In this document: positions 33,546 through 42,203 of the stretch, in pieces
How the letters are laid out: each line of letters starts with the position of its first letter
Position numbering within the stretch: position 1 is the stretch's first letter
Source of the DNA: Bacteroidota bacterium
GTDB lineage: Bacteria; Bacteroidota; Bacteroidia; Cytophagales; Cyclobacteriaceae
Direction of reading: 5' to 3'
DNA length: 42,342 nucleotides
NCBI GenBank assembly: GCA_024280115.1
Contig: JAJRQT010000162.1
Coordinates: forward strand, 1-42,342
Notes under the pieces: generated by a model
The model's database searches: none
The model's input: the letters and a program-made list of their open reading frames with translations, nothing else
What the model was told of the DNA's origin: nothing
Translations under genes and position numbers: made by a program

Positions 33546-34730
33546 ATGATAAAAAAAGTTCTAATCGACAAAGCCAATCGCACTTATCAATTTCCACCTG
33601 ACCTTTTTTCATTTTTACCCGACAATGATAAACCATCTCTAATAAAAAAAACCGAACTGATTGATTTAGGCAAGTTCAACTGGAATATCCCATACGACAA
33701 TGACACCAACTTCACCCCCGAAGATTTACAGCCTGCCAAAACAGAAAAAATTGAACAGCTTAAAGAAGCAATTTCCGACTGGCTCTACGAACAACACAAA
33801 GTCCGTATCAATCCCAAAAAAGAAATCTACATCGGTGGGTCTATTTCCCAGACACTTTTTGCAATTGGTCTTTCATTTATCGACCCAGGCGATTTAGTTT
33901 TTATCCCTGAACTCGGCTACCCACTCTATCGCAAAGTTATCACCGCATCAGGCGGTGAACCAGTCAGCTATTCAGTATCATCAAAGACTGATTTCAAACC
34001 AGACTTCAAAAAACTATCGACTCGCATTGGCCATGTCAGCAGACTACTCTTTTTAAATTCACCCCATAACCCAACAGGGTACACAATGGGGCAGAACGAA
34101 TTTGAACATCTTGTCTCACTTGCCTCAAAAGAAAATATTGCAATCATAAATGATGCCGCCTATCAATCAATTGGCAAAAACCAAGCGACCTCATTGATAG
34201 GTACAAAAAATGGGAAACGAGTCGGACTCGAAATCAATTCTTTCTCCTACCAGTTTGGACTCCCTCGTCTGCCATTTGGATTTGCCGTTGGCAACAAAGA
34301 ACTGATTGCAGGTATCTCACAAACAGCGACGCTCTTTTCATCGCACATTCCGAACTACTATGTCGATTTAGCCCTTGAGGGTATCAGGAAGTTCCCCTCG
34401 GAAAAAATATCAGATTTGCAAAAACAGCTTTCAAAGTCAAAAACTGAAGCCGAGAAATTATTTGAGCTACTCAACATTGAAAACTGCTCATCAGAGACAA
34501 TGCCATTTATTTGGGGTAAACTCGCAAAACGAAAATCTGCCAACAAATTTGCAATCCAACTTTTCAGAAAATTCCGTATCCTCTCTGTCCCTGGCACAGT
34601 CTTTGGCAACAACGGTGAAGGATTTATACGCCTTTCACTCACCGCTCCAATAACTGACTATCAAGAAGCGTTCAAACGAATTCAAAAAAGACTATCACTC
34701 CTAAAAAAAGGCACCAGCACCGATGACTGA
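33546..34730 (+). CDS. Fold-type I aminotransferase-like protein lacking the PLP lysine
   Basis: A 394-residue protein with the class I/II aminotransferase fold. It has LFLNSPHNPTGYT (171-180) and INDAAYQSI (201-209, the Asp and Tyr contacting PLP), and a C-terminal RLSL substrate-carboxylate arginine. Where active enzymes have SxSKxxxxxGxRxG, this one reads SFSYQFGLPRLPFG. The Schiff-base lysine is Tyr235, and the phosphate-binding arginine 8 residues on is Pro243. Transamination by the usual mechanism is therefore unlikely. It may bind a substrate or act as a regulator. It lies 17 bp after the aldolase gene and overlaps folB by 8 bases (TGA 34728-34730), so it is maintained in the operon. 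Confidence 0.85.
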   Translation: MIKKVLIDKANRTYQFPPDLFSFLPDNDKPSLIKKTELIDLGKFNWNIPYDNDTNFTPEDLQPAKTEKIEQLKEAISDWLYEQHKVRINPKKEIYIGGSISQTLFAIGLSFIDPGDLVFIPELGYPLYRKVITASGGEPVSYSVSSKTDFKPDFKKLSTRIGHVSRLLFLNSPHNPTGYTMGQNEFEHLVSLASKENIAIINDAAYQSIGKNQATSLIGTKNGKRVGLEINSFSYQFGLPRLPFGFAVGNKELIAGISQTATLFSSHIPNYYVDLALEGIRKFPSEKISDLQKQLSKSKTEAEKLFELLNIENCSSETMPFIWGKLAKRKSANKFAIQLFRKFRILSVPGTVFGNNGEGFIRLSLTAPITDYQEAFKRIQKRLSLLKKGTSTDD

Positions 34731-35085
34731 TAAGATCAGATTAATAGGCTTATCGTTTTACGGCTACCATGGTGTTTCATCCTCTGAACAGGAAACAGGA
34801 AGGATGTACGAAGTCGACTGCGAACTTGAAGTTGATTTAACCCAAGCGGGACAGTCGGACAATTTAGAACATACGATAAATTACGAATCAGTCTACCTGA
34901 CAATTAAAGAGTCAGTTGAAAATAAAAAATATTCCCTTTTGGAAAAATTAGCTGAAGAAATTTCTCAAAATATTCTTGACAAGTTTAGTGTTAATCAAGT
35001 AATTTTACGTATACGAAAGATGAACCCGCCGATTGCGGGTCATATTCAGGCTGTTGAAGTAGAAATCTGTCGTCAACAGAATTAA
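34723..35085 (+). CDS. folB: Dihydroneopterin aldolase
   Basis: A 120-residue enzyme that cleaves 7,8-dihydroneopterin to 6-hydroxymethyl-dihydropterin in folate synthesis. The FolB signature FYGYHGVSSSEQETGRMYEVDCEL carries the catalytic Glu. INYESVY and the C-terminal RKMNPPIAGHIQAVEVEI with the catalytic Lys complete the active site. The length is normal. Its ATG overlaps the preceding stop codon, indicating translational coupling. FolK follows after 27 bp, the next step of the same pathway. Confidence 0.95.
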   Translation: MTDKIRLIGLSFYGYHGVSSSEQETGRMYEVDCELEVDLTQAGQSDNLEHTINYESVYLTIKESVENKKYSLLEKLAEEISQNILDKFSVNQVILRIRKMNPPIAGHIQAVEVEICRQQN

Positions 35086-35112
35086 CGGGCATAAACAAAC
35101 AACGAGGTAACT

Positions 35113-35622
35113 ATGGCTGAAATAGTATATATTCTCTCAGGTTCAAATTTAGGCGATCGTGAAAAAAATCTCGACACCGCATGCGACAAACTTGAATCAC
35201 TCCCAGGTTTAGAAATCATCGCCACATCGGCTTTGTATGTTTCCAAAGCACAGGACATGGTCGGAGAACATCCTGATTTTCTCAACCAAGTCATCATGGC
35301 TGAATTTCAATTTCGTCCAAACGAACTACTCAATGGGCTCGAAAAAATCGAAACCGATTTAGGTCGCACCGAAAAAGGAAAACTGCAACCTCGTTTTATC
35401 GACTTGGATATTTTACTTTTTGGTGATGAAATTATTAACACCGAAGAACTAACTGTTCCACATAAAGAACTCCTAAACCGTCCTTTTGCTATGATTCCTC
35501 TGTTACAAATATCTCCTCATGTCGTACATCCTGTGAAGAAAAAAGCAATCGCAGAATTTGTGACAGAAGCTGACGAAAACAAAGTAGAATTGTATAAAGA
35601 TCATGTCGCACGAAATATTTAA
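35113..35622 (+). CDS. folK: 6-hydroxymethyl-7,8-dihydropterin pyrophosphokinase
   Basis: A 169-residue enzyme that transfers pyrophosphate from ATP to the FolB product. It shows the N-terminal VYILSGSNLGDREKNL and the HPPK signature around LGRTEKGKLQPRFIDLDILLF, with the two Asp that bind magnesium. A VPHKELLNRPFAMIPL segment is typical of the C-terminal part. It has a GAGG ribosome-binding site. Its end overlaps the next gene by 20 bases. No defect is seen. Confidence 0.96.
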   Translation: MAEIVYILSGSNLGDREKNLDTACDKLESLPGLEIIATSALYVSKAQDMVGEHPDFLNQVIMAEFQFRPNELLNGLEKIETDLGRTEKGKLQPRFIDLDILLFGDEIINTEELTVPHKELLNRPFAMIPLLQISPHVVHPVKKKAIAEFVTEADENKVELYKDHVARNI

Positions 35623-36265
35623 TCCAAAATACATAGCTGTCGAAGGTGTCATAGGTGTTGGCAAAACAACATTTTCAAAAATGCTTTCAGAATGCATCGA
35701 TGCAGAACTGTTGCAGGAAGAAGTATTTGAAAACCCGTTTCTGGTAGACTTCTATAAAAACCAAAAACGGTTTGCATTTTCTTGTCAGATGTATTTTCTC
35801 ATCTCACGTTTCCAACAGCAACAACAACTGATGGTGCGTGATCTGTTTGCCGAACGGATTGTCGCCGACTATCTTTTTTCAAAAGATTCAATCTTCGCAT
35901 CAATAAATCTTTCAGACCGAGAACTTACTCTCTACAACAAAGTTGCTCCGACTCTCTCGCAAAACATCCCAAAACCTGACTTAGCAATTTATCTGCAAGC
36001 TTCGACATATACTCTCACAAAGCGAATCCAAAAACGAAACTACTCATTTGAAAAAACAATCGGTGCTGACTATATCGAAGTACTCAACAAAGCCTACGAT
36101 TATTTCTTTTTCAACTATACCGATACACCATTGTTAGTTGTCAAAACAGATGAAATTGATTTTGTCAACAACCCTGAACATTTTGAAGATCTAATCGAAC
36201 AGATTTCAAAACCGATAACCGGGAAAAAATATTACTCACCATCTGGACATCTCGCAGGAAAATAA
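35603..36265 (+). CDS. Deoxynucleoside kinase (dCK/dGK family)
   Basis: A 220-residue kinase that phosphorylates deoxynucleosides for salvage. It has the P-loop EGVIGVGKTTFSKML, the EEVFENPF segment with the catalytic Glu, and SCQMYFLISRFQQ for base recognition. ERIVADYLFSKDSIFA (usually DRS/DR in the family) and a lid RIQKRNYSFEKTI complete it. Which deoxynucleoside is used cannot be told. It starts inside the folK reading frame (20-base overlap) and ends 3 bases before panB, so the three are coupled. The same kinase/folK/panB neighbourhood is, to my memory, common in FCB genomes. Confidence 0.9.
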   Translation: MSHEIFNPKYIAVEGVIGVGKTTFSKMLSECIDAELLQEEVFENPFLVDFYKNQKRFAFSCQMYFLISRFQQQQQLMVRDLFAERIVADYLFSKDSIFASINLSDRELTLYNKVAPTLSQNIPKPDLAIYLQASTYTLTKRIQKRNYSFEKTIGADYIEVLNKAYDYFFFNYTDTPLLVVKTDEIDFVNNPEHFEDLIEQISKPITGKKYYSPSGHLAGK

Positions 36266-36268
36266 ATC

Positions 36269-37090
36269 ATGTCATCAATTAAAAACCGAAAAAAAATAAC
36301 AATACAATCGTTCATACAAAAAAAATCTAAGAAGAAAAAAATCACTGTCCTCACTGCCTACGATTATTTTATCGCCTCTCTTTTGGACAACGCTGGTATC
36401 GACGCTATCTTAGTTGGTGACTCAGCAAGCAATGTTATCCATGGTCACGCATCGACAATTCCAATCACGATGGACATCATGGTCGCCCATACTGCCGCTG
36501 TCGCACGGGGAACATCAAAGGCACTCTTGATTGCCGACATGCCATTTCTCTCATACCAACCATCAATTGAAACCGCAATTCTAAACGCAGGACGGTTCCT
36601 AAAAGAAGGAAACGCCGAGGCGGTCAAGATGGAAGGTGGTATCGAAATGTTTGACACAATTAAAAGAGTCATCGAAATCGGCATTCCTGTCATGGGGCAT
36701 ATCGGTCTAACACCACAATCGATTCATAAATTTGGCGGTCCAAAAATTCAAGGGAAAAAAGAAAAATCAAAAACATACCTTATGGAATCCGCATTAGCAC
36801 TTGAAGAAGCGGGCTGTTTTGCTATCGTCCTTGAACTTTTAGAGTCAGATATTGCTACGGAAATCAGTGAAAAACTTCAAACTACCGCAACAATCGGAAT
36901 CGGTGCGGGAGTTAATTGTGACGGTCAGGTTTTAGTAACAAACGACATGATTGGGTTGCGTGATGAAAATTTCAAACCAAAATTCTTACGTGAATATGCC
37001 AATATCTCCCCGATTATTTCAGATGCGGTCGAAAAATATATCGAAGATGTCGCCAATGCCAACTTCCCATCTGAAGATGAGTCATATTAA
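36269..37090 (+). CDS. panB: 3-methyl-2-oxobutanoate hydroxymethyltransferase
   Basis: A 273-residue TIM-barrel enzyme that makes ketopantoate from alpha-ketoisovalerate and methylene-tetrahydrofolate, the first step of pantothenate synthesis. The signature LTAYDYFIASLLDNAGIDAIL is followed by a GDS motif. PITMDIMVAHTAAVARG, EAVKMEGG (substrate Lys and Mg ligand) and MGHIGLTPQS are all present. The need for methylene-tetrahydrofolate links it to folB and folK in this operon. It is the last gene of the set; a 124-bp gap follows. Confidence 0.96.
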   Translation: MSSIKNRKKITIQSFIQKKSKKKKITVLTAYDYFIASLLDNAGIDAILVGDSASNVIHGHASTIPITMDIMVAHTAAVARGTSKALLIADMPFLSYQPSIETAILNAGRFLKEGNAEAVKMEGGIEMFDTIKRVIEIGIPVMGHIGLTPQSIHKFGGPKIQGKKEKSKTYLMESALALEEAGCFAIVLELLESDIATEISEKLQTTATIGIGAGVNCDGQVLVTNDMIGLRDENFKPKFLREYANISPIISDAVEKYIEDVANANFPSEDESY

Positions 37091-37214
37091 AAGAATAAAG
37101 ACCAGTTAACTCTCATTAACTTAATTATAATTCTTTACAAGCTAAAGATACTCTCTTACATTAAAAAAATAAACACAGGGAAATAAATCAAATTTAAATT
37201 ATTTAGGAGACATT

Positions 37215-38030
37215 ATGGAAAAGTATTCAGAAATGTTTATGGATTGGGTTTGGGCATACGGACCTAAAATCTTAATCGCACTCGCTATTTTTATCGTCGG
37301 TCGTATTGTCGTCGGCATGGTTGTATCATTACTAAAAAAAGTTATGAAGAAAGCAAACATGGACGACACCTTAACAAGTTTCATTGCAAGTATAGCAAAA
37401 ATCTTTTTACTCTTAGTTGTCATTATCGCCGCATTAGAATCATTGGGAGTCAATACAACATCCATGGTTGCTATCTTGGGTGCTGCTGGTTTGGCTATCG
37501 GTTTGGCTTTGCAAAGTTCACTCTCAAACTTTTCATCGGGTGTCATGCTTATCATCTTCAGACCATTTAAGTCTGGTGATTTTATCGAAGCGGGTGGTGC
37601 TGTTGGTGTTGTTGAAGAGATTCGTATTTTCAATACGCTTATGAAAACTGGAGACAACAAATCTATCATTATACCAAACTCAAACATCATGGGTGGAAAT
37701 ATCACTAACTTCTCCGCCAAAGAAACCCGTCGTGTCGACATGGTCTTTGGTATCGGCTATGACGATGACCTCAAAAAAGCAAAAACACTTCTTGAGAAAA
37801 TGGTTGCTGAAGATAACCGTGTCCTCAAAGAACCTGCCCCTGTTATTGCAGTAGCAGAACTTGCTGATAGTTCGGTTAATTTTATCGTACGTCCATGGGT
37901 AAAGTCTGCTGACTATTGGGGACTTTATTGGGACTTCATGGAAAAAGTAAAACTTACTTTTGATGCTGAAGGTATCTCAATTCCTTATCCTCAACAAGAT
38001 GTTCACATGCACCAAGTAGACAATAAATAG
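37215..38030 (+). CDS. mscS: Small-conductance mechanosensitive channel (MscS)
   Basis: A 271-residue channel that opens under membrane tension to release osmolytes. Three N-terminal helices are seen (about 15-35, 55-80, 85-115). The pore-lining helix is rich in Gly/Ala (GLAIGLALQSSLSNFSSGVMLIIFRPF). The cytoplasmic beta domain follows (GDFIEAGGAVGVVEEIRIFNTLMKTGDNKSIIIPNSNI), then the alpha/beta C-terminal region (SVNFIVRPWVKSADYW). Length and motifs match E. coli MscS (286 residues). It has a GGAG ribosome-binding site. It lies 16 bp before the next gene, probably one transcript with the DUF3078 protein. Confidence 0.95.
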   Translation: MEKYSEMFMDWVWAYGPKILIALAIFIVGRIVVGMVVSLLKKVMKKANMDDTLTSFIASIAKIFLLLVVIIAALESLGVNTTSMVAILGAAGLAIGLALQSSLSNFSSGVMLIIFRPFKSGDFIEAGGAVGVVEEIRIFNTLMKTGDNKSIIIPNSNIMGGNITNFSAKETRRVDMVFGIGYDDDLKKAKTLLEKMVAEDNRVLKEPAPVIAVAELADSSVNFIVRPWVKSADYWGLYWDFMEKVKLTFDAEGISIPYPQQDVHMHQVDNK

Positions 38031-38046
38031 AAAGAACAAATATAAA

Positions 38047-38958
38047 ATGAAAAAGTTTTTATTATTATTACTTACAATTGCTCTATTCACAGGAGTAACT
38101 TCACAAGCAGCCGACTCAACTGCAACTGGTTGGCAACGATCAATGGTCGTCGACGTAACTACGACCCAAACAGGTTACTCTGATTCATGGGTTGGTGGTG
38201 AAGCAGGTTCATTTAACTGGGTTGGCAATATCAACTCATCTGCTCAAAAACAATTCAGTCCAAAACTGAATTTTAAATCTACTCTCAAAGTTTCTTTTGG
38301 TCAGACAAAAACACAAAGTGCTGAAACAAAAGAGTGGAGCCCAGCAGTGAAATCAACTGACTTAATTGACTTTGAAAACGTTGGCAAATTCACTCTTGGT
38401 GGCTTAGTTGACCCTTATATTGCTTTCAGAGTCGAAACGCAGTTTTATGACGGTTCTGTTGAAAGTATGAAACAATACTTCTCCCCACTTAAATTTACAG
38501 AGTCAGCTGGTATCGCACGTCTCTTTTTCAAAAAAGATAAACAGTTCCTTACCAGTCGTCTTGGTTTGGGACTTCGACAAATTTATAAATCAAGTGTTAT
38601 CGACACTGACCCATTACCAACTTTGACTACTTATGAAGTCTTTGATACTACTCTCACAGATGGTGGATTGGAATCTGTCACTGATGCCGTCTTTAAATTA
38701 TCCGAACGGATGACCTTTACTGGAAAACTGACTCTCTACAAAGCATTCTTCTTTTCAGAATCTGATGCTGTCAAAGGATTAGAATCTGAAGATTACTGGA
38801 AAGCAGTTGATGTAAACTGGGAAAATATTATCTCAGCACAAGTGTCAAAAATTATCACCGTGAACTTGTACACACAGCTTCTCTATGATAAAGAGATAAG
38901 CAAAAAAGGTCGTTTCAAAGAGACCATTGCTATTGGATTTGTGTTTAAATTGATTTAA
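38047..38958 (+). CDS. DUF3078-type outer-membrane beta-barrel protein
   Basis: A 303-residue exported protein with signal peptide LLLLLTIALFTGVTSQAA. The mature part is alternating amphipathic strands ending in an aromatic/hydrophobic residue pattern (FKETIAIGFVFKLI), typical of outer-membrane barrels. The segment GGEAGSFNWVGNINSSAQKQFSPKLNFKSTL fits DUF3078, known mainly from Bacteroidota and relatives. Function is unknown. It is cotranscribed with mscS, perhaps for envelope stress or osmotic response (inference), and is followed by a strong terminator. Confidence 0.75.
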   Translation: MKKFLLLLLTIALFTGVTSQAADSTATGWQRSMVVDVTTTQTGYSDSWVGGEAGSFNWVGNINSSAQKQFSPKLNFKSTLKVSFGQTKTQSAETKEWSPAVKSTDLIDFENVGKFTLGGLVDPYIAFRVETQFYDGSVESMKQYFSPLKFTESAGIARLFFKKDKQFLTSRLGLGLRQIYKSSVIDTDPLPTLTTYEVFDTTLTDGGLESVTDAVFKLSERMTFTGKLTLYKAFFFSESDAVKGLESEDYWKAVDVNWENIISAQVSKIITVNLYTQLLYDKEISKKGRFKETIAIGFVFKLI

Positions 38959-38992
38959 GATATTTGTAATAATATTTTTTTATTAGAGGTGT

Positions 38993-39043
38993 AAGTCGGG
39001 TTCAAAAAACCGCCAATAGGTGGAAAAAGAACCCGACTTTTTT
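38993..39043 (+). terminator. Rho-independent terminator after the mscS/DUF3078 pair
   Basis: AAGTCGGGTTC (38993-39003) and GAACCCGACTT (39029-39039) form an 11-bp perfect stem. An inner pairing ACCGCC/GGTGG shapes the loop, and TTTTTT follows. Confidence 0.9.
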
Positions 39044-39208
39044 ATTAATTCTCTAAATCTACTCTCGCCCAATACGATATTGAAACTGCACGACTTGCCT
39101 GACAGTGTCAACTCCTACCGCTCCGACGAAAATATCTTATAAAGAAATAGTCGAATCAACATTCAACACTAAAAAATAATATAGTTAATTAAAATGAAAT
39201 GAAAAGAT

Positions 39209-40912
39209 TTATCGTAGATACCCTGATAGATACAAGGTAACTAAGGCAACTACGACACCACCAATGGCAATGAGACCATAAACCCATATTGGTGTATTTT
39301 TTTTAATAACAATTGGTTCTGATTTTTCTGGTTCGGGTTTTCTCATTCCTAATTCACGACGATACTCTTCAAATGCTTCATAATCAGCAAGGAATCCCTC
39401 ACAGCTATCATATCTTCGAGTAACTCGGATGGCTAATAATTTGCTGAGTATTTCAAGAATTGCTTCAGGAAGTTCATTTTGAATATCATCAAAACGTAAA
39501 TTGCCCGCATTGTCATAGCTTGGATTTCTTCCTATAACCATCTGGTGTAAGATGACACCGAGTGCATATATATCACCCTGCTTGGATGGTTTATGTTCTG
39601 GTGGGTTATACCAATTTTTTTTCTTCTGTGGTTCATAATGAGCTGGTAAACCAAAATCAGTTAGCTTGGGGACATCATCCTCATCAAAAAGAATATTTGA
39701 TGGACGTATATTAGTATGAACAATTTTATTTTTATGAGCATGATGCAAACCAGAGGTCACAGCCAAAATAATATCAAATGCTTTTTCCCAATTATATTTT
39801 CGAGCCATCCGATCAGCCAAAGAACCACCCTTGGCATATTCAATAATAATTACCGTATTTTTTTTATTACCACCTGCTCCAAAGATATTAATTATGTTTT
39901 TATGTTTTAAAGAACTAAGCAACTTTGCTTCTTTGCGGCCCTGTTCACCACGAGCATGTTTTTTTATAACATACAGTTTTTTAGTAACTCTATTTTCAAC
40001 AAGCATTGTAGAACTATAACGAGTTTCTTTTATCGTATCCAAGTGTCGGCATTTACCTAAGAAAGAATCTGAACCAACAGTTGTTACCTCAGCTTCTGGT
40101 AATGCTACTCCCCCAGTATTAATGATTTCCAAAATAGCATCTTTGAGTTCTACTGCTTTCTGGAAACGATCTTTTGCTTCAGAGGCAAGACATTTTGTGA
40201 TAAGTCTATCATACTCCTTTGGTATCGTAGTATCAATTTCAGATGGTAATTTAAAACGTCCAAGAGGTTTTTTCCCAACAAGAATTTCATAAATCATAAT
40301 TCCAGTCGCATATATATCTGTCGTCTGATCAACATTGGTCGAGCTTAATTTTTGTTCAGGAGACATATAGGCAAGGGTTCCCATTATCATATCTGACGAG
40401 GTCATCTCTGCTTCAGGAATCCCGACAATCTGAGCTATTCCAAAATCAGCGACGAGAGCATTTCCCTGTCTATCAATTAGTACATTAGTAGGTTTTATAT
40501 CACGATGGATGACACCATTGTTATGAGCATAATCAAGTGCCTTACACACCTGTACGATCATTTCCATTTTTACTTTTAGAGAGACTTTGCCCGAATCGAT
40601 AACTTCACGAAGCGAGGTACCATCAATGTAATTCATAATAAAATAATAGCGTCCACCAGTGGAACCTTTATCTATTACATTTACAATATTTGGGTGATTA
40701 AGTTTTGCTACAACAACTGATTCCCGTTCAAAGCGTCGGACGATTTCTGGGTCATCGGAAAAATTGGATGATAGGATTTTAACTGCAACATCCCTATCCA
40801 AGGATTCTTGTTTTGCTTTATAAATTTCAGCAGCACCACCCTGACCGATTTTTCCAGTCAAAACATATTCGCCGATTTTGAGTTCTTTACGTTCTTTAAC
40901 AGCTTCTGACAT
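39209..40912 (-). CDS. Membrane Ser/Thr protein kinase: active kinase domain plus pseudokinase domain
   Basis: A 567-residue cytoplasmic kinase, tail-anchored by a C-terminal helix (about 548-565). Domain 1 (14-265) is a complete Hanks-type kinase: GQGGAAEIY loop, Lys45 in AVKIL, catalytic Asp138 in HRDIKPTN, DFG at 156-158 and an APE-like SPEQ. Domain 2 (about 285-530) has the same fold, keeping Lys317 (VIKK) and DFG (419-421). Its catalytic loop reads HTNIRPSN, so Asp is Asn401 and the following Lys is Arg403: a probable pseudokinase. There are no PASTA or repeat sensor domains. It stands alone between convergent and codirectional genes; partners are unknown. Confidence 0.9.
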   Translation of the reverse strand: MSEAVKERKELKIGEYVLTGKIGQGGAAEIYKAKQESLDRDVAVKILSSNFSDDPEIVRRFERESVVVAKLNHPNIVNVIDKGSTGGRYYFIMNYIDGTSLREVIDSGKVSLKVKMEMIVQVCKALDYAHNNGVIHRDIKPTNVLIDRQGNALVADFGIAQIVGIPEAEMTSSDMIMGTLAYMSPEQKLSSTNVDQTTDIYATGIMIYEILVGKKPLGRFKLPSEIDTTIPKEYDRLITKCLASEAKDRFQKAVELKDAILEIINTGGVALPEAEVTTVGSDSFLGKCRHLDTIKETRYSSTMLVENRVTKKLYVIKKHARGEQGRKEAKLLSSLKHKNIINIFGAGGNKKNTVIIIEYAKGGSLADRMARKYNWEKAFDIILAVTSGLHHAHKNKIVHTNIRPSNILFDEDDVPKLTDFGLPAHYEPQKKKNWYNPPEHKPSKQGDIYALGVILHQMVIGRNPSYDNAGNLRFDDIQNELPEAILEILSKLLAIRVTRRYDSCEGFLADYEAFEEYRRELGMRKPEPEKSEPIVIKKNTPIWVYGLIAIGGVVVALVTLYLSGYLR

Positions 40913-40990
40913 ATCTCTTTTCTCAATAAAATAAGGGATAATCGTGTTATACGACTATCCCTATATTAATCGGCAGTTTATGTAAAAAGA

Positions 40991-41839
40991 TTATTTTATC
41001 AAGAGCATTTTCTTGGTCTCTGTCCCTTTTTCATGAGATAATCGGTAGAAAAACAAACCCGATGTATGCTCGGATGCATCGAATTCAACAGTATGAGAAC
41101 CAGCAGCATAACGGCCAGAAGCAAGAGTTTCGACTTTTTGACCTAATACGTTATAAACTTCAAGCGTCACAAATGAAGCAGTTGGCAATGAGAATCCAAT
41201 AACAGTAGACGGGTTAAATGGGTTCGGGTAGTTTTGAGAAAGAGCGAATTCGGTTGGAAGAGAAGCATTTATACCATCATTTATATCAGTCGGGACCAAA
41301 ATCGCTACATTACCAGATGAAAATTCAGGATAATAGGTTACATTACCATCTGGAGATGCTAATATAACAGTTGTTTCAAAAATAAGACCACCAACATCAA
41401 TTGATTCATTTACTGAGTCAATTGGTGCATTTCCAGGACCAGCATCATTTTTAACAGTAAAAAACATAGTCGCCAGCAACCCATTTGGTGAAATCAGGGA
41501 AGGAATTTCGATAAAATTTGTCGGTATATAGGTAATACGTATAATATCAGGACTTGAAAAAGTATCTACCAAACCAGCAAAATCAGCATTGATAAAAGTC
41601 CCTATAAATGAGACAGAATCAAGGGCTAAATCAGAGTTTGAATATCTAAGCGGAACTGCTAAACCTGAAATATCATGAGTGTTACCAGTCAAACGAATCC
41701 CTACCGCTATCTGTTCACCACGTTGGGCTGTTACGGAGTCAACGGAAACTGTACCCGCCAGAGTTTGACCGACTACTTCTTGGTTTGTTATCATCATCGC
41801 AAGAGCGAAGATAAACACAGCTAATATCAATTTTTTCAT
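40991..41839 (-). CDS. Secreted cohesin-like protein with T9SS type A sorting domain
   Basis: A 282-residue exported protein with a signal peptide (ILAVFIFALAMMITNQEVVG). A cohesin-like beta domain of about 150 residues follows (VSVDSVTAQRGEQIAVGIRLTG, SGLAVPLRYSNSDLALDSVSF, GLLATMFFTVK). The C-terminal sorting domain has FALSQNYPNPFNPSTVIGFSLP, LEVYNVLGQKVETL, HTVEFDAS and SGLFFYRL. The sorting domain implies export through the type IX system and surface attachment or release. Cohesins bind dockerins; whether this one does is unknown. A short leader with GGTTGACAAA precedes ATG 41839. Confidence 0.88.
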   Translation of the reverse strand: MKKLILAVFIFALAMMITNQEVVGQTLAGTVSVDSVTAQRGEQIAVGIRLTGNTHDISGLAVPLRYSNSDLALDSVSFIGTFINADFAGLVDTFSSPDIIRITYIPTNFIEIPSLISPNGLLATMFFTVKNDAGPGNAPIDSVNESIDVGGLIFETTVILASPDGNVTYYPEFSSGNVAILVPTDINDGINASLPTEFALSQNYPNPFNPSTVIGFSLPTASFVTLEVYNVLGQKVETLASGRYAAGSHTVEFDASEHTSGLFFYRLSHEKGTETKKMLLIK

Positions 41840-42203
41840 TTTGTCAACCTTTCGGTATTCATACCATTCGGTATTTTATAAACCATCTCTTTTTTTCTCT
41901 TACTAAATCCGAAATAGGTTAATGCAACCGATATGCCATTGCCAAAAATTCTCAAAAAAAGAGAATTTATTTTTGTTTCGAGTAGTAACATTATTTGTAA
42001 TACATTATGTAGTATCTAATTACGCTAATTTCTTATTCATATAATATAGTACCTTTTGCTGTGCAAGAAGAGTACAATTATGATACTTATACTTCTGAAG
42101 TCATTATGAGATGAAATATATTGCACTAATTAGAATGTTCATTTTAGGAAATTGGATGCATATTGTTTTATGTTATTTTTTCCCTAATGTCATTCCCATG
42201 AAA
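41840..42203. other. Intergenic AT-rich region with a hairpin
   Basis: No gene is supported. AAATTCTC (41946-41953) and GAGAATTT (41961-41968) form an 8-bp stem around seven A, flanked by ATTTTT on the plus strand. It is upstream of the cohesin-like gene, so it may be a regulatory hairpin or a terminator for a plus-strand transcript from beyond. Otherwise nothing distinct is seen. Confidence 0.4.

Noticed and set aside
37199..37741. Minus-strand 180-residue open frame opposite mscS
   Set aside because: It is antisense to clear MscS motifs, and the composition is that of a shadow frame.
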